64,000 nt of DNA from Gordonibacter sp. 28C. Lineage in GTDB: Bacteria; Actinomycetota; Coriobacteriia; Coriobacteriales; Eggerthellaceae. Each line of letters begins with the position of its first letter. Position 1 is the first letter of the stretch. Of the stretch, positions 34,169 to 41,151 are shown piece by piece. Where the stretch lies: NCBI RefSeq assembly GCF_003339845.1, contig NZ_PPTR01000001.1, positions 1 to 64,000 of the forward strand. Reading direction: 5' to 3'. Under the pieces are notes generated by a model, which saw only the letters and a program-made list of their open reading frames with translations, was not told the DNA's origin and searched no databases. A program made the translations under genes and the position numbers.

Positions 34169-34621
34169 ATGCTCTACACCATCGGGGATGCTGCGAAAAA
34201 GATGGGGCTCTCCGCATCGACGCTGCGTTACTACGATAAAGAAGGGCTGTTGCCCCATATGAACCGCAGCGGCAGCGGCATGCGCATGTTCGGGGAGGAC
34301 GATCTCGAATGGATTCAATTCATCGAGCGCTTGAAGAAATCGGGGCTCACCATCAAGGAAATCAAGCAGTTCGTCGATTGGTACCTCGAAGGGGACGGCA
34401 CCATCGAGCAGCGTCGGAGCATGTTCCACGCGCGCAAGCAGGCGCTTGAGGAGGAGATGGCGAAGTTGCAGCACACGCTCGACTTCATCACTTACAAGTG
34501 TTGGTTCTACGACAAGGCGCTCGAAGCGGGATCCACCGAGGTTCCCCATTCGATGGATCCCGCGGACATGCCACCCGATATCCGCGAAATTAAGGAGCGC
34601 TGCGGGGTCAACCGCTATTGA
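34169..34621 (+). CDS. MerR-family regulator of the redox island
   Basis: Residues 1-70 are the MerR winged helix (MLYTIGDAAKKMGLSASTLRYYDKEGLLPH start, MRMFGEDDLEWIQFI). The dimer helix and a C-terminal region follow, ending in GSTEVPHSM...EIKERCGVNRY. Cys residues are few (TYKCWFYDK and a C-terminal Cys), and the 150-aa length fits the NmlR/AdhR-type subgroup, which senses electrophiles or aldehydes and often controls alcohol or aldehyde reductases. Divergence from the aldo/keto reductase agrees with this; the inducer is inferred, not shown. Confidence 0.87.
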   Translation: MLYTIGDAAKKMGLSASTLRYYDKEGLLPHMNRSGSGMRMFGEDDLEWIQFIERLKKSGLTIKEIKQFVDWYLEGDGTIEQRRSMFHARKQALEEEMAKLQHTLDFITYKCWFYDKALEAGSTEVPHSMDPADMPPDIREIKERCGVNRY

Positions 34622-34648
34622 TGGCACCGCTTGGTCGGGCTTCTGCTC

Positions 34649-34696
34649 TTACAGGCCGAACCGTCCACCCACGAGCGCAATGTTTTGTCCGACTGC
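34649..34696 (-). pseudogene. Decayed 3' end of a flavodoxin gene
   Basis: On the minus strand this stretch reads QSDKTLRSWVDG and matches the last codons of the cytosolic flavodoxin at 27426 (QSDKALRSWADG). One base is deleted two codons before the end, which destroys the last codons and stop. DNA identity is high over the 48 bases. Upstream of it the match ends abruptly. It is a remnant of a deleted paralogue that once lay on this side of the MerR gene. Confidence 0.75.
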
Positions 34697-35167
34697 AAAG
34701 AGCACGTACCATTGTTTTCGCTGTAAAACCCCTGCGCTCACGTTAGATACATTCCTTACTGCTTATTCGGCAGTTAGGTACGGCTTTGTTTGTTGGCAAA
34801 AATCAACCTGCGCTTACTCTGAGTGATTGCAGCAAGATCGATGTGGCCGCCTTGGCCATTTTGAGAATCTTTCTTCCTCTTTTGACACCATTTCAGCCAT
34901 CTTCCGCGCAAAGGCTCTAGCGTTGCCTCTGCGGCGTCGTCCATGCTCTCGCGCTACAGGCGAAACATGCGTGTATGGCTCTGCAGCACTTTGACAACCG
35001 CATCGAGCGTATCGTCGTTCCATCAATCCCATATTCAGCTCGGTATGCCGTAGCGGCATCTTGGCGGCTTCGCGAACATGCGAGACGCTCTGTCGCATCA
35101 TAGCGATCATCCCGGGCGAGGACCATCATTAGCGGCGCAAGCCGCCTTTTGAAGAAAGGGGGCAGCT
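34697..35167. other. Intergenic region, no gene recognised; hairpin at 35132-35150
   Basis: I see no convincing gene in these 470 bases. Short open frames have no ribosome site or protein pattern. Near the right end GCGGC-GCAA-GCCGC with following CTTTT forms a short GNRA-loop hairpin 20 bases before the excisionase start, either a terminator or a leader. The stretch probably contains the element's recombination or regulatory sites, or decayed DNA between the redox island and the integrase module. Confidence 0.45.
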
Positions 35168-35473
35168 ATGGAAAACGAATCTGGCGACATCGGAATCGAC
35201 GAGGCCAGGCTTCTGGCGGCGGATCCCGACGGGCTCTACCTGTTTATGTTGGAGGACTACCCCTACATGATGACGCCCGACCAGGTGGCGGCGTTCACCG
35301 GCGCGACGGGGCAGGAGATCCGCAAGCTGCTTGGTCGCGGGGAGCTGCAGGGGTGCCGGATCGGGGTGCGCTGGCTGGTGCCGAAGCTGGGCCTCCTCAA
35401 CTACCTCTACCGAGGTCGCCCAAGCGAGGAAGGCTCCAGCCATGAAGAAGCTCAGATGCGACAAGCCCTATGA
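35168..35473 (+). CDS. Excisionase-like HTH protein
   Basis: The 101-aa protein is acidic at the start. The middle carries a helix-turn-helix of the MerR/excisionase kind (MTPDQVAAFTGATGQEIRKLLGRGELQGCRIGVRWLVPK includes the turn and wing). It overlaps the integrase start by 32 bases in another frame, as usual for xis-int pairs. GGGGGCAGCT precedes the ATG. It likely sets the direction of recombination. Confidence 0.75.
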   Translation: MENESGDIGIDEARLLAADPDGLYLFMLEDYPYMMTPDQVAAFTGATGQEIRKLLGRGELQGCRIGVRWLVPKLGLLNYLYRGRPSEEGSSHEEAQMRQAL

Positions 35474-36821
35474 CGTAGACGAGGCGCGCAAGAAGAAAGG
35501 GCTGCCGAGGCGGAGGCGCAAGGATTCCCGCGCGACGCAGTACGAGCTCACCATCCGCATCCCCGAGGAGTACCGCGCCTACTTCGACGGCAAGAGGAAG
35601 CTGGTCCGGAACGTCTTCGCCCTCAACAAGAGGGACGACCTGAAAACCCAGACGGAGGCGTTCGAAGACGAGAAGAACGCCGAGCTGGAGCGCAAGCTGG
35701 AAGAGCGCGGCTGGGTGAAGCAGGAGGAAAGCGGGCGAGAACCCGGCCTATGCACGACGCCTTTGGGCGACTACATCGAGCGCTACATCGCCATCCGCAG
35801 CAACGGCTCCGTCTCCGCCGGAACCATCAGGAACGAAACATCCCACGCGAAATACGTGAGCGCCACCATCGGGAGCATCCCCATAAGCGAGGTGACTTCC
35901 GAGGACATCGAGGAATGCCTCCTCAAGGTGCCCGAGCTGTCCGAGAAGTGGGCGCTCGAACGGCAGCGCGCGTGGGAGGAGAACCGCAAGACCGCTGAGT
36001 GGGCGAAGAAGCACGGCACCCTCGCCAAACCCTACAAACCCATCAAGGTGGCGGGGCCGGACAAGCAGGCGAAGATACTGAAGTTCCTGCGCGAGGTGAT
36101 GAACTACGCCCTCGAAAAGGACGACATCGCGAAGAACGTCGCGAAGGCGAAGTTCCTCACCCGCGTGTTCAAGAAGAGCAGGCCGCTCATCGACCCCCTC
36201 ATGGCGGACGAGGCGGCGCGGTTCCTGCACGAGACTGAGGCGCTTTCTCTCGGCTTCATGAAGCTCAGCCTGCTGCTGCTGCTCCTCAACACGGGGATGC
36301 GGCCGGAGGAGATGCTCGCGGTGCGCGCTGGCAACATCATCTTCGGGGAGAACGAGACGCTCATCAAGATCACGAGCGTGGTCAGCCGCGACGGGAAGAA
36401 GATCGTCGACTACCCCAAGTCCGACGCCTCCAGGCGCTCGATCCCCGTCGACGAGTACACGGCGCAGATCGCGAAGCTCTGGATCGAGCTGAAGTCGCAG
36501 GAGATGCGCGAGCTCGGATTCAAGCCCACCATGAGCATGCCGCTCTGCAGCCCGGGGATGAAAGCTTGGTCCTACCAGAACTGGCTGAGAAACTGGCAGC
36601 GGTTCGTAGCCAAGGCCGGGTTCGAGGGCATGAGGCCCTACGCCCTGCGCCACACCTTCGCCACCTTGAACCTCGCCAACGGCGAGAACATCAAGACGGT
36701 TTCGGTGCTGATGGGCCATGCGAGCTCCGCCTACACCCTGGACCTCTACGCCGGCTACGTGCCCAACACGGGGCTCGGCATCGGAACCAGGTACATGAAC
36801 TTCCTGAGGCGGACTGCCTGA
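35442..36821 (+). CDS. Tyrosine-recombinase integrase
   Basis: The 459-aa protein has a basic N-terminal arm, a SAM-like core-binding domain (PLGDYIERYIAIR...) and the catalytic domain: GMRPEEML with the first Arg, the HxxR block as LRHTFATLN, GHAS and the nucleophile Tyr in DLYAGY. It is complete and probably active. The ATG at 35442 begins the basic arm (MKKLRCDKPYDVDEARKKKG). It ends 70 bases before tRNA-Gly, a typical integration target, though its place on the 5' side of the tRNA is not the usual layout for a 3'-end inserter. Confidence 0.88.
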   Translation: MKKLRCDKPYDVDEARKKKGLPRRRRKDSRATQYELTIRIPEEYRAYFDGKRKLVRNVFALNKRDDLKTQTEAFEDEKNAELERKLEERGWVKQEESGREPGLCTTPLGDYIERYIAIRSNGSVSAGTIRNETSHAKYVSATIGSIPISEVTSEDIEECLLKVPELSEKWALERQRAWEENRKTAEWAKKHGTLAKPYKPIKVAGPDKQAKILKFLREVMNYALEKDDIAKNVAKAKFLTRVFKKSRPLIDPLMADEAARFLHETEALSLGFMKLSLLLLLLNTGMRPEEMLAVRAGNIIFGENETLIKITSVVSRDGKKIVDYPKSDASRRSIPVDEYTAQIAKLWIELKSQEMRELGFKPTMSMPLCSPGMKAWSYQNWLRNWQRFVAKAGFEGMRPYALRHTFATLNLANGENIKTVSVLMGHASSAYTLDLYAGYVPNTGLGIGTRYMNFLRRTA

Positions 36822-36890
36822 TCCTTTCGATGGATTATTCGATAATTATCTTCAAAGAGAGGGGGATGTAAGGTTATAATCCGTTAGCAT

Positions 36891-36965
36891 GCGGGTGTGG
36901 CCAAGTGGTAAGGCAAGAGCTTCCCAAGCTCTCATTCGCGGGTTCGAGTCCCGTCACCCGCTCCA
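36891..36965 (+). tRNA. tRNA-Gly (anticodon CCC)
   Basis: GCGGGTG pairs with CACCCGC in the acceptor stem, followed by T and an encoded CCA. The anticodon arm is AGAGC-TTCCCAA-GCTCT, so the anticodon is CCC. The T arm is GCGGGTTCGAGTCCCGT. An A+T-rich stretch with GGTTATAAT just upstream gives a likely -10. Confidence 0.93.
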
Positions 36966-37149
36966 TAGATTTCAGTCGAAGGTCGCCGGTTTTGGCGGCC
37001 TTCGCTCTTACCGACCCCAAAACGGGAACATTTGAGAATCGCACGAGTTTTCCAGTACTTTGTCCAGTACTTTTGGTAGAATCGAATTCGGTAATAAAAG
37101 GATGCGAGGTCAGACAGGGAATTTGGGCAGAAGCGAACCAAGAAGGATA

Positions 37150-37202
37150 GAGGCTTCCCAAGCTTGTATTCGCGGGTTCGAGTCCCGTCACCCGCTCCAT
37201 AG
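37150..37202 (+). repeat. Duplicated 3' half of tRNA-Gly (attachment-site scar)
   Basis: Bases 37168-37202 repeat exactly bases 36934-36968 (35 bases, T arm to CCATAG). The anticodon region just before (GGCTTCCCAAGCTT) is also recognisable but imperfect. No 5' half is present, so it cannot be a tRNA. This is the pattern left by a tRNA-targeting element. The 234-bp unit between the copies contains no gene, so the element is a relic or has been deleted. Confidence 0.8.
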
Positions 37203-37259
37203 CAACCCACGATCCAAGCTTCGGCTTGGATTTTTCGTATCATGAGCCGAGGTAACGCC

Positions 37260-37955
37260 ATGGAAACCGCAATCGCATCCTCAACGCACGCCGGGGCCGG
37301 TGCGCCGCCGCGCGTCGACACGTTCGTGTTCGATCTCGACGGCACGCTGCTGAACACGCTGCCCGACTTGGTGGCTCTCACGAACGCCGTGCTGCGCGAG
37401 TGCGGGTTTCCCGAGCGGACTACCGACGAGATACTCGGTTTCGTGGGCAACGGCGTGAAGGCGCTCATGTACCAAGCCGTTCCCGCAGATGCGGACGAGG
37501 CCGCCGTCGAGGCCGCCATGGGCCGCTGGAAGGAACTCTATCCTCAGTACGGGCACAAGCTGACGAAAGCCTACGCCGGCATTCCCGAGACCGTGGCCGA
37601 GCTCAAGCGCCGCGGCGCGAGGCTCGGCGTGCTTTCGAACAAGTTCGATGCAGGTGTGCAGGACGTCATCGGCACGTACCTGCCCGGGCTGTTCGCCGTC
37701 GCGCACGGGGAAAGCGCCGACATCCCGCGCAAACCCGACCCCGCCGGACTGCTGCGAACGATCGCCGAGTTGGAATCCGTGCCCGAGCGCACCGCCTATG
37801 TGGGCGACTCGACGGGCGACGTCGCCGTGGCCCGCAACGCCGGCACTTTGGCCGTGGCCGTGTCTTGGGGCTACCATGCCGCCGAGCGTTTGCGCGAGGC
37901 CTCGGCCGATCTCGTCATCGACGACCCTCGCATGCTCGTCGACTTGATGGGGTAG
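37260..37955 (+). CDS. HAD hydrolase, phosphoglycolate phosphatase-like
   Basis: The 231-aa protein has the HAD nucleophile motif FDLDGTLLNT, a helical cap, motif II LSNK, and motif III/IV KPDPAGLLRTI followed by YVGDSTGDVAVARNAG. This is the Gph/PGP group that hydrolyses phosphoglycolate or pyrophosphate-type substrates. GAGGT six bases before the ATG at 37260 makes that the likely start rather than 37242. It lies immediately outside the attachment scar and is followed by a ParB-like pseudogene. Confidence 0.87.
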   Translation: METAIASSTHAGAGAPPRVDTFVFDLDGTLLNTLPDLVALTNAVLRECGFPERTTDEILGFVGNGVKALMYQAVPADADEAAVEAAMGRWKELYPQYGHKLTKAYAGIPETVAELKRRGARLGVLSNKFDAGVQDVIGTYLPGLFAVAHGESADIPRKPDPAGLLRTIAELESVPERTAYVGDSTGDVAVARNAGTLAVAVSWGYHAAERLREASADLVIDDPRMLVDLMG

Positions 37956-37961
37956 GCGGCC

Positions 37962-38254
37962 ATGAGCCGAAGCGCCGCCCGGTCGTCGTACAGGACGCTG
38001 TCCCTGCCCCTCGATGCGATCGAGCCGCACCCCGACAACGACTACTCCATGGAAGAAGACGAGCTCGAAGAGCTCGTCGCATCCATAGCGAGCGACGGCT
38101 TGGCCAGCTTCGTCCCAAGACGCAGGACGGCGCCAGTCGCGCTTTGCACGCAGCCATCAAATGCGTCGAAGATGTACATGCCATGAACTGCGAAAACGTG
38201 CCGATACCCCAGGGCCTTGTGCACAAGCTGCGCAGCCTCGTCGACCAGTTGTAG
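37962..38254 (+). pseudogene. ParB-like domain pseudogene
   Basis: The first frame encodes LPLDAIEPHPDNDYSMEEDELEELVASIASDGL, the start of a ParB/Srx domain, then loses sense at about 38100. A second frame then reads ASRALHAAIKCVEDVHAMNCENVPIPQGLVHKLRSLVDQL up to a stop at 38254, a plausible ParB-protein C-terminal end. The central domain with the GERR-like motif is missing. I infer an internal deletion plus frameshift of a former ParB-like gene. Confidence 0.6.
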
Positions 38255-38280
38255 AGAACCGCCGAGAAGGGATTGCCACC

Positions 38281-38745
38281 ATGCCAAGGAAATCGACGGC
38301 CTTCGTCGTTGCGAGCTGGGCGCTCGTCGTGCTATGGGCCTGCTTCATATTCTTCATGTCGTCGAACACCGACACCGGCCTCGATCGCGACCTGGGTCCG
38401 CTTTCGTATCTGTTCCAAGAGCTGAAGGCCGTGCAAGCCCAATTGCTCGGGCCGGATGCGGACGCGGTGTCTTCCATCGCCCATTTTTGCGAGTATACGC
38501 TGTTCGGGGCTTTGCTGGCGAACGCGCTGCGGTGCCATATGCCGCTGCGGCGCGCCTGCCTCGTGGGCGTCGCATGCGCCAGCTTGTACGGCGCTACCGA
38601 CGAGTTCCACCAGCTGTTCGTGCCGGGGCGCATGTGCGATCCCGTGGATTGGATCGTCGACACTGCAGGCGGGGGACTTGGCGCCGGATTGGCCTACCTG
38701 CTGTTCAAGCGCCGAGGTCGGGCCGTTCAGCAAGAGAGGGCGTGA
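38281..38745 (+). CDS. VanZ-family membrane protein
   Basis: The 154-aa protein has four predicted helices and the VanZ hallmarks: an N-terminal WACFIFFMSS, HFCEYTLFGALLANAL in the middle and DEFHQLFVPGRMCDPVDWIVDTAGG near the end. VanZ-like proteins are associated with teicoplanin tolerance and envelope functions, but most members are of unknown role. The stop directly abuts the convergent XRE gene's stop at 38746. Confidence 0.87.
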   Translation: MPRKSTAFVVASWALVVLWACFIFFMSSNTDTGLDRDLGPLSYLFQELKAVQAQLLGPDADAVSSIAHFCEYTLFGALLANALRCHMPLRRACLVGVACASLYGATDEFHQLFVPGRMCDPVDWIVDTAGGGLGAGLAYLLFKRRGRAVQQERA

Positions 38746-39063
38746 TCAGCCCAAGCGCGCATGGCGCGTCGAGGCATCGCTTTTCGTGGGGGCTTCGCTT
38801 TGGTCGGTCAGCAATTCCTGCGGCGTGGTGTCCAACGCGGCGGCAAGGCGGAGAATGACGGAAAGCCGCGGATCGGCGGTCCCGTTTTCGATGCGATTGA
38901 GAAAGGGCCGCCCCACGTTCACCATGAGGGCGAACTTCTGCTTGGTGATCTTGGCCTGCTTGCGCAAGCGCGTGACGTTGCGGCCCAGCACGATGGAATC
39001 CTCGTTTCCATAGTCTGGAGCCGCATGCGAAGCGCCTGTCGTCTGTCCGACTTTGTTCACCAT
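38746..39063 (-). CDS. XRE-family transcriptional regulator
   Basis: The 105-aa protein has an HTH_3 domain (LGRNVTRLRKQAKITKQKFALMVNVGRPFLNRIENG, then the fourth helix LSVILRLAAALDTTPQELL). An Asp/Ser-rich N-terminal stretch and a short basic tail flank it. The likely start is the ATG at 39063; an in-frame ATG at 39069 is also possible. It is convergent with vanZ. Its targets cannot be told from the sequence. Confidence 0.83.
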   Translation of the reverse strand: MVNKVGQTTGASHAAPDYGNEDSIVLGRNVTRLRKQAKITKQKFALMVNVGRPFLNRIENGTADPRLSVILRLAAALDTTPQELLTDQSEAPTKSDASTRHARLG

Positions 39064-39415
39064 GAACAAAAGCCTATCCGCTCTTGCGGCGAACGATGTA
39101 ACCGCAAGAATACGTTTTGGCGAATTGCCGAGAAATGCTTGGCTGTGAATGGTTTGTCCCTATGCCATGCCATTTTTATGGCGGATTGACCATCGGTGAT
39201 AGAATATACGGGTATGTTGTGCGGTTTGCGCATACCACCTCGGACGATGAAGCGAACGTCGCCCGGGTGGAATCGCGGCGGCGCGGATCGGCGCTCGTTT
39301 TTGACGCGAGCTTCGCCTGCGCGGCCGACGCCATCGGAATAATCGGCGGCGGCGCGCCCGCCGGCCCTGCGTTGCGCCTGCGCGCTGCAAGGCCGAGGCT
39401 GTTGAGGAGAAGTAC
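39064..39415. other. Intergenic region before the LCP gene
   Basis: No gene is recognised in these 350 bases, which separate the minus-strand XRE gene from the plus-strand LCP gene. The left part is AT-richer and should hold the XRE promoter. Around 39199 a TGATAGAAT looks like a -10 for the LCP direction, but no clear -35 is correctly spaced. A GAGGAGAA ribosome site lies directly before the LCP ATG. Confidence 0.4.
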
Positions 39416-40948
39416 ATGGCGTCACGAAACTCTCGCACCAACCGACCGGTTGCGCGCTCGTCGCGCGCACCCCAGTCTGCGCGTGCCGTGCGCTCGGCGA
39501 AAGCCGCCCAATCGGGACGCATTGCCTCGAGGGGCGCCGCAGAGCAATTCTCCCGGGGAGGCCAGCAAGCCAGTCCTTCGGCGTACCGATCGGCATATAC
39601 CCCCGGCAGCCAGGGGCGCAGCGCCAACACCGCCTACTCGCGGCAGTCGGCGGCAAGCCAGTATTCCCGCAACAATCCCCAGTATTCCCGCAACGCGGGC
39701 AAGCGCATGGGTCGCGGCAAGAAAATCGCCATCGGCGTGCTCGCCGCCGTTCTCGTGGCCGTCGTGGGCTGCGGCACGGCGTTCGCCCTGTACGTCAATT
39801 CCATCAACAGCGAGCTTTCCGGCAACAAAACGTCGGAGGAGATGCAGGCCATCCAAGACGTTCTCGCTCCGAAGAAGAGCTTCGACGAGCCGTTTTACAT
39901 GCTGCTCGTGGGTTCCGACGCCCGTGCGGGCAGCGACGAAGACGGCGCCCGTTCCGACACGAACATCGTCGTGTACGTGGATCCCACGAAGAACCTGGCC
40001 GAACTCGTGTCCATCCCGCGCGATACCATGATCGAGATAGACGGTGTCGGCCGTGCGAAATTCAATGCGGCGTACAACTACGGCGGCGTTTCTTCCACTA
40101 TCAGGGAAGCCAGCCAGCTTCTCGGTGTGGATATCTCGCATTACGCTGAAGTCAACTTCGAAAGCCTGATTCAGCTCGTTGACGTGGTTGGCGGCGTGGA
40201 CGTGGAGGTCGACGAGCGCATCGACGACACGGACGCCGACAACACTACGGACAACCCATATGGCGAGCGCATCATCATCGAGGAAGGGCCGCAGCATTTA
40301 AATGGGGACCAGGCCCTCGTGTTCGCACGCAGCCGCGCTTACGCCGACGGCGACTTCACCCGCACGGCCAACCAGCGCAAGCTCATCATGGCCTTGGTCA
40401 ACAAGGTTCTCGAAATGCCCGTCACCGAGCTTCCCGGCATTGTCCAGAGCGCGGCGAAGTGCGTGACGACGGATCTGTCGGTCACCGACATCGTCGCTTT
40501 GGCGGAGCAGTTCAAGGGCAAGGGCGATTTGACGGTGTACTCCGCCATGGCGCCCACCGTGTTCATGAACGAGCTGGTAGACGGCCAGTCTTACGTGCTG
40601 AACGATCCTACGGCCACGAAGCAGATGATGAAAGTGGTCGAAGAAGGCGGCGATCCCAGCAGCATCGTGGGCGTCACGGGGTCCGGTCCGGGTTATTCGT
40701 CCGGGTCGAGCACGTCGAGCTCGTACTCGTCGGGCTCCGGAGGCTCGGGGGGTTACGGATACAGCGCCGATTCGTACGGCAGCGGTTCCGGCTACGATTC
40801 GGGCTACGACCCCAACTACGACCCCAATTACGGATACAGCAGCGACTACCTCGATGACGGTGCCGGTTACGACAATGGAGGCGAAGACTACTCCGGCGGT
40901 GATTATTCCGGTTACCCGGATGCGCCTGCCGGCGGATACGCCGCCTAG
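39416..40948 (+). CDS. LCP-family wall polymer transferase (LytR-CpsA-Psr)
   Basis: The 510-aa protein has a long cytosolic Ser/Arg/Gln-rich N-terminal region of about 100 residues and one membrane helix (IAIGVLAAVLVAVVGCGTAFALY). The LCP domain follows: FYMLLVGSDARAGSDEDGARSDTNIV, SIPRDTMIEID and HLNGDQALVFARSRAYADGDFTRTANQR carry the conserved Arg/Asp residues for the pyrophosphate lipid substrate. The last about 80 residues are a Gly/Ser/Tyr/Asp-rich low-complexity tail. LCP enzymes attach teichoic acids or glycans to peptidoglycan. The tail is unusual and probably lies outside the membrane. Confidence 0.9.
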   Translation: MASRNSRTNRPVARSSRAPQSARAVRSAKAAQSGRIASRGAAEQFSRGGQQASPSAYRSAYTPGSQGRSANTAYSRQSAASQYSRNNPQYSRNAGKRMGRGKKIAIGVLAAVLVAVVGCGTAFALYVNSINSELSGNKTSEEMQAIQDVLAPKKSFDEPFYMLLVGSDARAGSDEDGARSDTNIVVYVDPTKNLAELVSIPRDTMIEIDGVGRAKFNAAYNYGGVSSTIREASQLLGVDISHYAEVNFESLIQLVDVVGGVDVEVDERIDDTDADNTTDNPYGERIIIEEGPQHLNGDQALVFARSRAYADGDFTRTANQRKLIMALVNKVLEMPVTELPGIVQSAAKCVTTDLSVTDIVALAEQFKGKGDLTVYSAMAPTVFMNELVDGQSYVLNDPTATKQMMKVVEEGGDPSSIVGVTGSGPGYSSGSSTSSSYSSGSGGSGGYGYSADSYGSGSGYDSGYDPNYDPNYGYSSDYLDDGAGYDNGGEDYSGGDYSGYPDAPAGGYAA

Positions 40949-40969
40949 CCTTCAACCCGAAACGCGAAC

Positions 40970-41008
40970 CGCCGCCCGTCCCGCCGGCACGGCAGGGGCG
41001 GGCGGCGC
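40970..41008 (+). terminator. GC-rich hairpin after the LCP gene
   Basis: GCCGCCCGTCCC and GGGGCGGGCGGC form a strong stem with one mismatch and a loop of about 12 bases. It lies about 20 bases after the stop at 40948, with no T-run, so termination may be Rho-assisted. Confidence 0.55.
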
Positions 41009-41151
41009 CGCGTAACGAAACGAGACCGCTTTTTCGGCGACCTTGTTTTTTCAATCCGCCCGAGGCATACTGACGATTCCGTGATGCAGCCGACGGCTGA
41101 AAAACCTTGCGTTTTCGGTCGGCTGTTCGATAGCGAGGAAGAATCCACCGG

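Noticed and set aside
35000-35130. Transposase or IS remnant upstream of the excisionase
   Set aside because: Short frames on both strands show no transposase motif and no terminal repeats are seen.
36932-37519. Minus-strand open frame across tRNA-Gly and its duplicate
   Set aside because: It contains the well-known spurious translation of tRNA sequence (GAGDGTRTRE) twice and has no ribosome site.
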